Assembly (NCBI RefSeq): GCF_002280675.1
Contig: NZ_NCEN01000005.1
Span: forward strand, 85,977-149,976
Source of the DNA: Novosphingobium sp. 32-60-15
Lineage (GTDB): Bacteria > Pseudomonadota > Alphaproteobacteria > Sphingomonadales > Sphingomonadaceae
Direction of reading: 5' to 3'
DNA: 64,000 nt
Shown here piece by piece: positions 8,897 to 17,530 of the stretch. The position numbers and the translations under genes were made by a program. The notes beneath the pieces are model-generated. The model searched no databases, was not told where the DNA came from, and worked only from the letters and a program-made list of their open reading frames with translations. How positions within the stretch are numbered: position 1 is the stretch's first letter; every line of letters starts with the position of its first letter.

Positions 8897-11800
8897 ATGC
8901 CCGAACCACCGCTTACCCCTGATCGCCGGCATATTGAGCCTTTCGATGGTGCCGCACCGCCGCGCGCCGACTTTGTCGAACTGGGGCTTGCCAGTTGCTT
9001 TTCGTTCCTGCGTGGCGCGTCTGATGCGATAGACCTTGTCACCGAGGCACGCAGGCTTGGCTACGATGCTATTGGCATTGCTGACGTCAACACACTCGCT
9101 GGCATCGTTCGTTTGCATACCGAGGCGGAGGCGGCGCAATTGCGCCCGGTCATCGGCTGCCGGATCGAGACGGTCGAAGGGCTGGCGTTGCTTGCCTACC
9201 CAACAGACCGGGCTGCCTACGGGCGTTTGTGCAGCCTGATTTCGGCAGGGCGGATGGCCAGGCTTGACGGGACTTGGCAGGCCAAAGGCGTGTGCGAGAT
9301 TGATCTTGCGATGCTGGCTGCCCACAGCGAAGGCATCCAACTGGTCCTTATGCCACCACGCGATTTGGATCAGATATTTACGCTTGATATTGAAAGTAAC
9401 GTGGTAGCTTTTCCGGGGCAGGATGAGGCAGTTCTTCCACAGGAATTCCACCGCCAATCCCTGCCGTTTTCCAGCCTTATCCCCCATCTTGTCCACAGGC
9501 TTCCGACCCTTGGACATATAGCGGCAAGTTACCTCCACACAGGCGATGACATTGTCCGGATTGAGCGGCTGAATGCACTGGCGCAAGCACATGGCTTGGC
9601 GCTGCTGGCGACCAATGATGTGCTGTACAGCGCGGCAGAGCGCCGCCCGTTGCAGGATGTGATGACCGCGATCCGCCACAAGACGACTGTTGCGGAAGCG
9701 GGCCTTTTGCTTGAACCCAATGCCGAACGACATTTGAAATCGGCTGAAGAAATGGTGCGGTTGTTCCAGCGCTGGCCCCATGCGATCCGCGCAGCGCGGG
9801 AACTGGCTGATGCGTGTCGCTTTAATTTGAGCGAATTGCGGTACGAGTATCCCGAAGAGATCTGCCCGGATGGTCACGAACCGCAAGACTGGCTGGAGGT
9901 GCAGACCTGGCGCGGGGCGGATGAACGTTATCCCGAGGGGGTGCCGCAAAGCGTGGCGGATACTCTGCGACGGGAGCTTGACCTGATCGGCAAGCTGAAC
10001 CTGGCAACTTACTTTCTCACCATCAAGGATATCGTTGATTTTGCGCGAAACTGTGATCCGCCAATCTTGTGCCAGGGGCGTGGATCGGCGGCCAATTCGG
10101 CGGTGTGTTTCTGCCTTGGCATAACCTCGGTCGATCCGGCCAAGCACGCTTTGCTGTTTGACCGCTTCATTTCCGAAGAGCGCAAGGAACCGCCGGATAT
10201 TGACGTCGATTTCGAGCATGAGCGGCGCGAGGAGGTCATCCAGTACATTTACCGCCGCTATGGCCGCCATCGTGCGGGCTTGTGCGCGACCGTGATCCAC
10301 TATCGCCCGCGTATGGCGATCCGCGAGGTGGGCAAGGCTATGGGCTTGTCCGAGGATGTCACCGGCGCTCTTGCACGTACCGTGTGGGGCAGTTGGGGCC
10401 ATGAAGTGGGAGAGCGCAATGTCGCACAAAGCGGCTTGAACGCAATGGACCCGCATTTGCGAAGGGTTCTGAAATTGGCTGAACAAATGATTGGTATGCC
10501 AAGGCATTTGTCACAGCATGTGGGTGGTTTCATCCTTACTCAAGGCCCGCTGACGCAAACGGTGCCGATTGGCAATGGCGCGATGGCAGAGCGCAGTTTC
10601 ATTGAATGGGACAAGGATGATATCGAAGCGCTCGGCATTCTCAAAGTCGATGTGCTGGCGCTCGGTATGCTCACGTGCATCCGCAAATGCCTTGATCTTT
10701 TGGCCGCACATCATGGCCGCGAACTGACGTTGGCAACTGTCCCGCGTGAGGATCCGGCGGTTTACGACATGCTATGCAAGGGGGATTCGCTGGGCGTGTT
10801 TCAGGTTGAAAGCCGTGCGCAGATGAATATGCTGCCACGCCTGCGCCCGCGCTGTTTCTATGATCTGGTGATCGAAGTTGCGATCGTACGGCCCGGTCCG
10901 ATCCAGGGTGATATGGTCCATCCGTACCTGAAGCGGCGACGGGGCGAGGAGCGGGTAGAAATACCGGCACCGGGTCCGGAACACGGGCCACCCGACGAAT
11001 TGACATCAATCCTTGCGCGGACCTTGGGCGTGCCGATTTTCCAGGAGCAAGCAATGAAAATTGCGCTGGATGCGGCAAAGTTTTCCAGCCTTGAAGCTAA
11101 CCGTCTGCGCAAGGCGATGGCCACTTTCCGGTCACGCGGGATGGTTCACGAATTGGAAGACATGATGGTCGGGCGCATGGTGCAGCGCGGCTATGACCCT
11201 GAGTTTGCGGCTCGTTGCTTCAATCAGATCAAGGGGTTTGGCGAATATGGCTTCCCCGAGAGCCACTCAGCCAGTTTCGCGCATCTTGTCTATGTTTCGT
11301 CGTGGTTGAAGTGCCATTATCCTGCAGCGTTTGCCTGCGGGCTGCTCAATTCGCAACCCATGGGCTTTTACGCGCCAGCACAGATCGTGCGCGATGCCGC
11401 ACAGCACGGGGTTGTGGTGCTGCCAGTGGATGTCAATCATTCCGAATGGGATTGCACGTTGGAGCAGCGCGGGCAGGCGCTGCGGCTTGGGTTGCGGCAA
11501 GTTGATGGCTTTCCTGAACATGCCGCCGCCATGCTGGTAGCCGCGCGGGCAGAGCAGGGCCCATTCCGCGATGTAGCCGCTCTCAAAGATAGCGCTGCCT
11601 TGTCGCCTGCGCTGATAGAGCGGCTTGCCGCAGCCGATGCGTTCGGTTCCATCAGCCTTTCGCGCAGGCAAGCGCTGTGGGATGCGCGCAGCCTTGTTGC
11701 GGCCAAGGAATTGCCGCTGTTTGCCGCCGCCACAGCACGTTCCGAGGGGGAGGAGCGGGTGAGGGCGGTGCTGCCGGTGATGCCGCTATCAGAAGAGGTG

Positions 11801-12310
11801 GTCGCCGATTATCAAACGCATCGCCTGTCGTTGAAGGCCCATCCGATGGCATTCTTGCGTGCAGGATTGGGTGACCGTGGCTTTGTGCGCGCTGCCGATC
11901 TTCGAAACCACAAATTCCGTGCGAATGTGCAAGTGGCAGGCGTCGTACTCGTGCGTCAGCGGCCGGGCAGTGCCAAGGGGGTCTGCTTCATCACGATTGA
12001 GGACGAAACCGGCGTCGTCAATCTGGTGATTTGGCCCGATCTTATGGAAAAGCAGCGCAAGGTGATCATGGGATCACGGCTGATGGAAGTGCGCGGGCGG
12101 GTTGAATATGATGACGAAGTGATTCACGTCATCGCCACGCATCTGACCGACGCCAGCGCGAGGCTTGATGCGCTATCGGATGCCGAATGCCTTGTTCCGC
12201 AGATTGCGCGTGCGGACGAATGCAATCGCCCCATTCCGGAACGCGGCACCAATATGCGCGCCCACCCGCGCGACGTCCGCATCATCCCGAAATCACGTGA
12301 CTTTCATTAG
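8897..12310 (+). CDS. dnaE2: Error-prone DNA polymerase DnaE2
   Basis: Encodes 1,137 residues of the C-family polymerase DnaE2 (ImuC), the catalytic subunit of the SOS mutasome. The N-terminal PHP domain begins near FVELGLASCFSFLRGAS; the polymerase active site has QGRGSAANSAVCFCLGIT and PPDIDVDFEHERR with the catalytic aspartates; a C-terminal OB fold follows (VQVAGVVLVRQRPGSAKG, FITIEDETG). The length is typical for DnaE2 and shorter than replicative DnaE1. It lies 10 bases after the UdgX gene, so it is in the same transcription unit and should share LexA control. Confidence 0.95.
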   Translation: MPEPPLTPDRRHIEPFDGAAPPRADFVELGLASCFSFLRGASDAIDLVTEARRLGYDAIGIADVNTLAGIVRLHTEAEAAQLRPVIGCRIETVEGLALLAYPTDRAAYGRLCSLISAGRMARLDGTWQAKGVCEIDLAMLAAHSEGIQLVLMPPRDLDQIFTLDIESNVVAFPGQDEAVLPQEFHRQSLPFSSLIPHLVHRLPTLGHIAASYLHTGDDIVRIERLNALAQAHGLALLATNDVLYSAAERRPLQDVMTAIRHKTTVAEAGLLLEPNAERHLKSAEEMVRLFQRWPHAIRAARELADACRFNLSELRYEYPEEICPDGHEPQDWLEVQTWRGADERYPEGVPQSVADTLRRELDLIGKLNLATYFLTIKDIVDFARNCDPPILCQGRGSAANSAVCFCLGITSVDPAKHALLFDRFISEERKEPPDIDVDFEHERREEVIQYIYRRYGRHRAGLCATVIHYRPRMAIREVGKAMGLSEDVTGALARTVWGSWGHEVGERNVAQSGLNAMDPHLRRVLKLAEQMIGMPRHLSQHVGGFILTQGPLTQTVPIGNGAMAERSFIEWDKDDIEALGILKVDVLALGMLTCIRKCLDLLAAHHGRELTLATVPREDPAVYDMLCKGDSLGVFQVESRAQMNMLPRLRPRCFYDLVIEVAIVRPGPIQGDMVHPYLKRRRGEERVEIPAPGPEHGPPDELTSILARTLGVPIFQEQAMKIALDAAKFSSLEANRLRKAMATFRSRGMVHELEDMMVGRMVQRGYDPEFAARCFNQIKGFGEYGFPESHSASFAHLVYVSSWLKCHYPAAFACGLLNSQPMGFYAPAQIVRDAAQHGVVVLPVDVNHSEWDCTLEQRGQALRLGLRQVDGFPEHAAAMLVAARAEQGPFRDVAALKDSAALSPALIERLAAADAFGSISLSRRQALWDARSLVAAKELPLFAAATARSEGEERVRAVLPVMPLSEEVVADYQTHRLSLKAHPMAFLRAGLGDRGFVRAADLRNHKFRANVQVAGVVLVRQRPGSAKGVCFITIEDETGVVNLVIWPDLMEKQRKVIMGSRLMEVRGRVEYDDEVIHVIATHLTDASARLDALSDAECLVPQIARADECNRPIPERGTNMRAHPRDVRIIPKSRDFH

Positions 12311-12312
12311 TT

Positions 12313-14799
12313 TTACGTGCGCAGCCGCTCAATCCCTTGCGCCAATGCGACGTAAAGTTTGCCCATGTCCGACGATAGCAGCGTGACCCCCAGGGCGTTA
12401 CCGTCGCGTGTGGATAGCAATTGGCGCAACATCGCTTCAAAGTCATGGATGTAGCGATTCACATGCTCGCGGAATTCGCTCTCAGCCTCGTAATGGGCCT
12501 GCACGGACTTGGCTTCGGAGGTTTCAAGCAGGGATACGGCGCGGCGCGTAAATATTCCGCGATCCCCGCGCAAGTACGACGCCCAAGCCGTCTCTGACAC
12601 ATCTGCCGACAAGGCCTTGGCAATATCGATAGAGAAGGAGTTCAACGATTCTGTGATGAGCGCAGCACGGCGGGCAAAGTCGTTATCCACTTGCTCCTCA
12701 GCCCGTTCGCGCGCCCTGTTAACCCGCGCCTCCAGATTGCCGGCAAGTTCGTCGACCAAGGTCAATTGATCGCGCATCTGGATCGCCGTCTCGCGGCTTG
12801 CGGTCGAGGCAGCATCAATCGCCTGTTCAAGGCGTCCGACAAGTTCGGCAGCACGGCCTTGCAGAACGCGGTTGATCGCAGCGCTGCTTTCCTCGCCAAG
12901 CTTCGCTGCCAATGCCTCAATTTCTTCAGCCGTGGTGGTATGCAGGTCAGTGCCAGTCTTGCTCACCGCGTCTGACAGGCTGGCGATCGCGCCGTTGAGG
13001 CGCTGCTCGATTTGCTCGGATAGCGTCGTGCTATCCTGCTTTGCCTCGGCCAGAGCCGTCTGCGCATTGCGCAAAGCTTCGAGCGTTTCTGAAATTTCGG
13101 TGCGTACCCCGCCAACTGTATCTGACAGCGCACGTCCACCATCACCGGCCTCGCGCAACGTGTCACGCAATGTGAATACGCGATTTTCCAAGCCTTTCAG
13201 CCCGGCCTCGGTGCTGCGCAATGCCTCTGGCATCTGGGTGCGGGTGTGATCGCTACTGGCCTGAATAATCTCAAGCAGACGTACCGCAGAATCGGTCAAG
13301 TCACCAATCTGGGCATCGCTTCCCGCCATCGCGCTCCGCATATCTAACAGCATCGCATTGATATCGGCGATGGACTTTTCAACCGTACCGACTGCTTTGT
13401 TGCCTTCCTCGCCCGTATTGCGAAGAACATCAGAGAAGGTATTGACCTTGTGACCGATTTCTTCACACGTCTGCGCAAGATGTGCGATGTCGGCGACTTG
13501 TTTGTTACGCTGCGCCTCAATGGTCTGGTCAACTTCAGCAAGCTTCGCAACCAATGCCTCGGCCGCATCAACGGCTGCCTGTTCCATCACTGCACGGCGC
13601 TTCGCAATGGCGCTGTCAATATTGCTGAGCCGTATATTGAGTGCCTCACCTTGTTCAACTGCAGCTGCTTCAATCGCTGCGCGCCGACGGGCGAGCTGGT
13701 CATCAAGGTTAAGCGCCTGATCATCAAGCATTGCCGAAAGCGCATCAGCCGTTTCTTCAAACCGCGCCAAGCGATTGGCGGATTCAGCCAACAAGGCCTC
13801 ATGATCCGCGCTCAATCGGGTCAAGGCTTCACGCAACGAAGCGGTATGTGCATTTGTCCGCTCATGCCATGCGGCAAGGGCTGCCTGCTCACTTTGGGCT
13901 ATTGTAACAGTCTGCTCGGCGCTTTGTGCGGCCAGTGTCTCAAACCTGCCCTCTGCCACTTGGGCGAGTTCTTCACTTGCTTGAGCGAACTGATCAAGCG
14001 CGGACTGTACCCGTTCGCGCACGGCCATCACTTGGCGTTCACTGGCCAGTCCGAAATCATTAAGGCGTTGGAATCCCGACACCATTTCTTCAAGCTGCAA
14101 ATGGGCCGTGCGTCCAGCGTTGCCAATGTTATTGGTCACATCCTTGGCTGAATTCGCAATTACCGGAAGCTGACTGCGGAGTTTCTCCATATTCTCCAGC
14201 GCGCTGGTTGAAACTTCGCCGATTTGATCAACCCTTTGCCGGTTGAGCGTGACCAACTCCTCCAACTTGTTGGCGCTACCCGACAAGCGATCCACCGCAA
14301 TTCGGCCTAGTGATTCAAGATCGCGGCTTTGCGCAGCGATAAAATCGCGTGCCAGTGAGAGCTCAGTATTTACGGTGGTCAGCCGCCTTTCAAGCAGTGC
14401 CGATTCACGCGCCAACGAGAGTGATACGTCAGCAAACCGGCCTGACTCGCGCTTGCTGGTGCGCATGGTGACCAATAACGTGATCAGAACGAGCAGCACG
14501 GGAACCGCCCATTGCGAAATCCAGAACACCCATTGCTGTGGGGAGTTAGCATCTCGACTTGGCAGGATCACCGCCCAAGCAAAGAACGCCGTCCAGGCAG
14601 CGACCGCGACGAACGCTAGTGCAGGGCAGATCCAACTAAGATCCCTGATGGGCGCGCTTTCGACGATTTCGTCGTCACTATTCCAAGATGCAGCCGAAAG
14701 CGTCGCGCCACCGTCAAAGACGGTTTCGCCAACAGCCTCAGCTTGGCTGGCGTCCTGTTCGGCGCCATCGATCGGAATTATCCGTGTTCCCCCGTTCAT
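12313..14799 (-). CDS. Large coiled-coil membrane protein of unknown function
   Basis: Encodes 828 residues. Two hydrophobic helices lie near residues 55-78 and 90-112, after an acidic N-terminal tail of about 50 residues. Almost all the rest is Ala/Glu/Leu/Arg-rich heptad-like sequence, without a recognised enzyme domain; it resembles methyl-accepting or apolipoprotein-like coiled coils only in composition. The likely topology is a short cytoplasmic N-terminus, a hairpin in the inner membrane and a long cytoplasmic coiled coil. It converges on dnaE2 (2 bases between the stops) and is divergent from the Hpt-like gene, so it may share a regulatory region with that cluster. I cannot name a function. 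Confidence 0.7.
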   Translation of the reverse strand: MNGGTRIIPIDGAEQDASQAEAVGETVFDGGATLSAASWNSDDEIVESAPIRDLSWICPALAFVAVAAWTAFFAWAVILPSRDANSPQQWVFWISQWAVPVLLVLITLLVTMRTSKRESGRFADVSLSLARESALLERRLTTVNTELSLARDFIAAQSRDLESLGRIAVDRLSGSANKLEELVTLNRQRVDQIGEVSTSALENMEKLRSQLPVIANSAKDVTNNIGNAGRTAHLQLEEMVSGFQRLNDFGLASERQVMAVRERVQSALDQFAQASEELAQVAEGRFETLAAQSAEQTVTIAQSEQAALAAWHERTNAHTASLREALTRLSADHEALLAESANRLARFEETADALSAMLDDQALNLDDQLARRRAAIEAAAVEQGEALNIRLSNIDSAIAKRRAVMEQAAVDAAEALVAKLAEVDQTIEAQRNKQVADIAHLAQTCEEIGHKVNTFSDVLRNTGEEGNKAVGTVEKSIADINAMLLDMRSAMAGSDAQIGDLTDSAVRLLEIIQASSDHTRTQMPEALRSTEAGLKGLENRVFTLRDTLREAGDGGRALSDTVGGVRTEISETLEALRNAQTALAEAKQDSTTLSEQIEQRLNGAIASLSDAVSKTGTDLHTTTAEEIEALAAKLGEESSAAINRVLQGRAAELVGRLEQAIDAASTASRETAIQMRDQLTLVDELAGNLEARVNRARERAEEQVDNDFARRAALITESLNSFSIDIAKALSADVSETAWASYLRGDRGIFTRRAVSLLETSEAKSVQAHYEAESEFREHVNRYIHDFEAMLRQLLSTRDGNALGVTLLSSDMGKLYVALAQGIERLRT

Positions 14800-14871
14800 G
14801 GTGTGAAGCTTATCACGAATTCATCCAAGTTATAAACCCCGCCTTAACACTTTGGCCCGTAGCGCTTTCCT

Positions 14872-15177
14872 ATGGCCTACGAAGGTGGATCCTTAGACGC
14901 GAATTTGGCGGCCGCTGCGGGATACGACCCGGAGCTTATCCGCGAACTTCGCGCAGCCTTCATCGAAAGCGCCGAACGGCAGATTGATCTTCTGGGACGG
15001 TCACGCTGTGACGGGAATTGGCAAGTGGCGGCCATGCGGCTCAAGGGGCTTGCAGCCAGCTTTCATGCCGATGGGCTGCTGGCACTCGCCGAAGAAGCAC
15101 TCGAAACCGTACCGGGTGATCGGGCAATTTTGCGCCGCTTGCACCAGATGCTAGAAGATATGATAGTTACCCCCTGA
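14872..15177 (+). CDS. Hpt-domain-like protein lacking the phospho-acceptor His
   Basis: Encodes 101 residues predicted as a four-helix bundle like histidine phosphotransfer (Hpt) domains. The usual H-x-L-K-G motif appears as M-R-L-K-G, so the phosphorylated His is Met55. The rest of the pattern (LKG-x-A-A-S-F, then ALAEEALE) fits Hpt. The start is ATG 14872. It is the first of four same-strand genes that end with a histidine-kinase-like protein which also lacks its histidine. It may be a protein-interaction relic of a phosphorelay. The Hpt assignment rests on motif reading only. Confidence 0.6.
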   Translation: MAYEGGSLDANLAAAAGYDPELIRELRAAFIESAERQIDLLGRSRCDGNWQVAAMRLKGLAASFHADGLLALAEEALETVPGDRAILRRLHQMLEDMIVTP

Positions 15178-15268
15178 TGCCGAACGGGCATTCTTCAAGT
15201 TAACGAGCCGCCGTGCTTGGCAGCAGGCGCGCCAGCCCCTACGATGCCTCTTCAGGAGGCAAAGCTCT

Positions 15269-16534
15269 TTGCGGGTCGCAGTTTTATCGTTGATGGAAGC
15301 CGCCGGCACTGATCCGCGCGCGCTGCGTGGATATCTGCCAATTGGCGGACGCTCGGTGCTGCGTCATCAAATCGGCTTTGCGCTGTCCTTGGGCTGCAAG
15401 CGCATCGTCGTAATGGCCGAAGGTCTCAGCGGCGAGCTCGTAGCATTGCAACACGTCGTCGAAGCTGGCCAAGCGCAATTCCACGTTGTGGCCACAGCCC
15501 GGGCATTGGTGCCCTTGATCCAGCCTGAAGACGACGTGTTTGTCCTTGGCGATGGCTTGCTGGCCATGCCTGATGCGCTGCGTGATCTGCTGGAAGCTGG
15601 CCCTGCGCTATTGACGTTGCCAGTCGAAACAGCGCTACCGCTGGGTTTCGAAAGGATCGACATCAACAACGCGTTTGCCGCGGCGATGCGTTTCCCGGGG
15701 CGCGTGGCTGCTGCGCTTGCCGATTTGCCGCCCGAATGGAATGTCCAGTCGGCATTGCTGCGCCTTGCAATACAAGCACGGATAACGCTGCGTGCGGTGC
15801 CATCGGCATTGCTGGATGATGGGCGTTGGAGCATCGTTCGTGATGAAAGCGAAGCCCATCTGGTTGAGCGGCGCTGGCTTCGTTTGCATACTGCAAGTGC
15901 AGATTTTGGCGCAGGCTCATTGGGCAATACTGCGGCAATTGCGATTGTGCGCCAATTTGGCCCGGCTTTGCTTCACGCAGGAACGCGTCCCGCGCTTGTC
16001 GGGCTTGCCGCTGGATTGCTGGGATTGCTTGGCGGGGGCCTTGGTTGGCTGGGCAATTACGCCACAGGGTTTGCGCTTCTGGCACTGTGCTGGTCGATTG
16101 AGCGGGTTGCAAGCTTGCTCGGACAGGTCGAGCGTGATTCGTTGCTGGCTTCGGGACTAGCGCGGCGCAGCGTTGACGTATTTCACGGGCTCATTGATGC
16201 AGGCTTTGTCGCTTTGGCCACTTGGCGCAGTGAACTGCCGTCGTCACCTTTGGGCCTACGTGCGTTTGCGCCGATCTTGCTCATTATTGCGCTGCGTCTT
16301 TTGCCGGTAGCTTTGCCTCAGGAACGTTGGGTTCATTGGTTTGAAGATCGATTGACAATCGGTTTATGCCTGGCTCTTGCCAGTTTGTTTTTGCCATTCG
16401 ACGTGACGATTGGCCTTGCGGTGATTGCGTTGATTGGCGCGTGTTTGCTGGCATTGAAAGTTCGCCAGAATGAAAGTGGAAATCGTCCATCGTCAAAGGG
16501 TTCGCCTAACCCGCAGTTAACCAGTCGGAGTTAA
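15269..16534 (+). CDS. Nucleotidyltransferase-like N-domain with C-terminal membrane domain, unknown function
   Basis: Encodes 421 residues. The first about 200 residues look like a nucleotidyltransferase (GT-A/MobA-like) fold: a conserved-looking GYLPIGGRSVLRHQIGFAL stretch resembles the start of sugar-nucleotide transferases, and DDVFVLGDGLLAM could be the acidic nucleotide-binding loop. The C-terminal half contains about five hydrophobic helices. A TTG start at 15269 is favoured by AGGAGG at 15254-15259, nine bases upstream. It is followed within 10 bases by the next gene. Sphingomonads carry similar proteins of unknown role; coupling of a nucleotide-activated substrate to a membrane lipid is only a guess. 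Confidence 0.6.
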   Translation: MRVAVLSLMEAAGTDPRALRGYLPIGGRSVLRHQIGFALSLGCKRIVVMAEGLSGELVALQHVVEAGQAQFHVVATARALVPLIQPEDDVFVLGDGLLAMPDALRDLLEAGPALLTLPVETALPLGFERIDINNAFAAAMRFPGRVAAALADLPPEWNVQSALLRLAIQARITLRAVPSALLDDGRWSIVRDESEAHLVERRWLRLHTASADFGAGSLGNTAAIAIVRQFGPALLHAGTRPALVGLAAGLLGLLGGGLGWLGNYATGFALLALCWSIERVASLLGQVERDSLLASGLARRSVDVFHGLIDAGFVALATWRSELPSSPLGLRAFAPILLIIALRLLPVALPQERWVHWFEDRLTIGLCLALASLFLPFDVTIGLAVIALIGACLLALKVRQNESGNRPSSKGSPNPQLTSRS

Positions 16535-16543
16535 AGGTTGCGC

Positions 16544-17512
16544 ATGGCATTGACCGCAACCACCGGTATCGACCCCGGCGCAATTGAGACGTTGCTGAAA
16601 GACGACTTGTTCCATGCGGATCAGGTCATTGTTCACATGGGCCCGATCCTGCGCCATTTGCTGCGCAATGACGACAGCTCGATTTTCAGCGACGAAGTTA
16701 TTGCGCGGGTTCGCGGTATGTTGGCAGACATCGCACGGCAGTTAATCCAGGCATTGGGCGAAGCGGCCGGACACAGCGATGCAGCAGCTTGGGCGCGCGA
16801 AGCAGGCCCCGGCATGGTTGATATTCTGGCGGGCCATCAAGCATTGCTCAATCATCTGCATATGCTTGCCGTGGAGTGGCAGCTTGCCGAAAAGTTGCAA
16901 AGCAGGCTTGGCATAGATCCGGTACTAACGCCGCTGCTGCAAGACATTATCGCTTCGCCTGACCATGATCTGGCTGCGCGGGGCATGAATTTGTTGGCAG
17001 CGCAGGCACGGTTCGGGCAGGCAATCCGCCGTATGCAGCTTCCGCTGACCGAATTGCCGGACGATCTTCACCATATCGCGATCCTGACAATGCACGGTTA
17101 CGTCGCGGATGATCCATCGGGCGTCGCTGCGGCGGAATTGGCCGAAGTGATGCAGCGTAAATTGCGGAGCGAAACAGCGTCCCGCCTAGATCTTTTAGCT
17201 TATGCGATTTCCGCAACAGGGGCAAAACCCACCGCCACATTATCACTGCAAAATGCAGGCGTTGCGCTTTTCCTGACTGCATTGAGTCTGGGTACCGGTC
17301 TTCCGCGCGAGACTGCGATCATGTCCACAACCGAAAGCCAGATGCCCCGCCTTGCGCTGTCTTTGGCTGGGGCCGGGTTGGGCAAAGATGGTCTGACCGA
17401 AACCTTCAATGCGCTTCACCCTGATATCACCTTGCCCGATGGTTTGGCCCAGTTGCACCCGGATCGCGCGCTGGCACTGCTTGCGTCCGCGCATTACAGT
17501 GACGGTGTCTGA
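16544..17512 (+). CDS. Conserved-type hypothetical protein, all-helical
   Basis: Encodes 322 residues rich in Ala and Leu with predicted helices throughout and no membrane segment. I recognise no domain. The ATG at 16544 is preceded by AAAGG (16533-16537). It sits between the nucleotidyltransferase-like gene (9 bases away) and the histidine-kinase-like gene (18 bases away), so it is probably co-transcribed and belongs to the same process. A few repeated-looking segments (HADQVIVHMGPILRHLL, LQDIIASPDHDLAARGMNLLAAQ) suggest helical repeats of the HEAT or DUF2336 style, but this is weak. Confidence 0.6.
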   Translation: MALTATTGIDPGAIETLLKDDLFHADQVIVHMGPILRHLLRNDDSSIFSDEVIARVRGMLADIARQLIQALGEAAGHSDAAAWAREAGPGMVDILAGHQALLNHLHMLAVEWQLAEKLQSRLGIDPVLTPLLQDIIASPDHDLAARGMNLLAAQARFGQAIRRMQLPLTELPDDLHHIAILTMHGYVADDPSGVAAAELAEVMQRKLRSETASRLDLLAYAISATGAKPTATLSLQNAGVALFLTALSLGTGLPRETAIMSTTESQMPRLALSLAGAGLGKDGLTETFNALHPDITLPDGLAQLHPDRALALLASAHYSDGV

Positions 17513-17530
17513 TATGTTGGCGCAATTGAA

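Noticed and set aside
8768..10507. 579-residue open frame antisense to dnaE2
   Set aside because: It lies fully inside clear DnaE2 coding sequence, has no family match and reads like a shadow of biased codon use.
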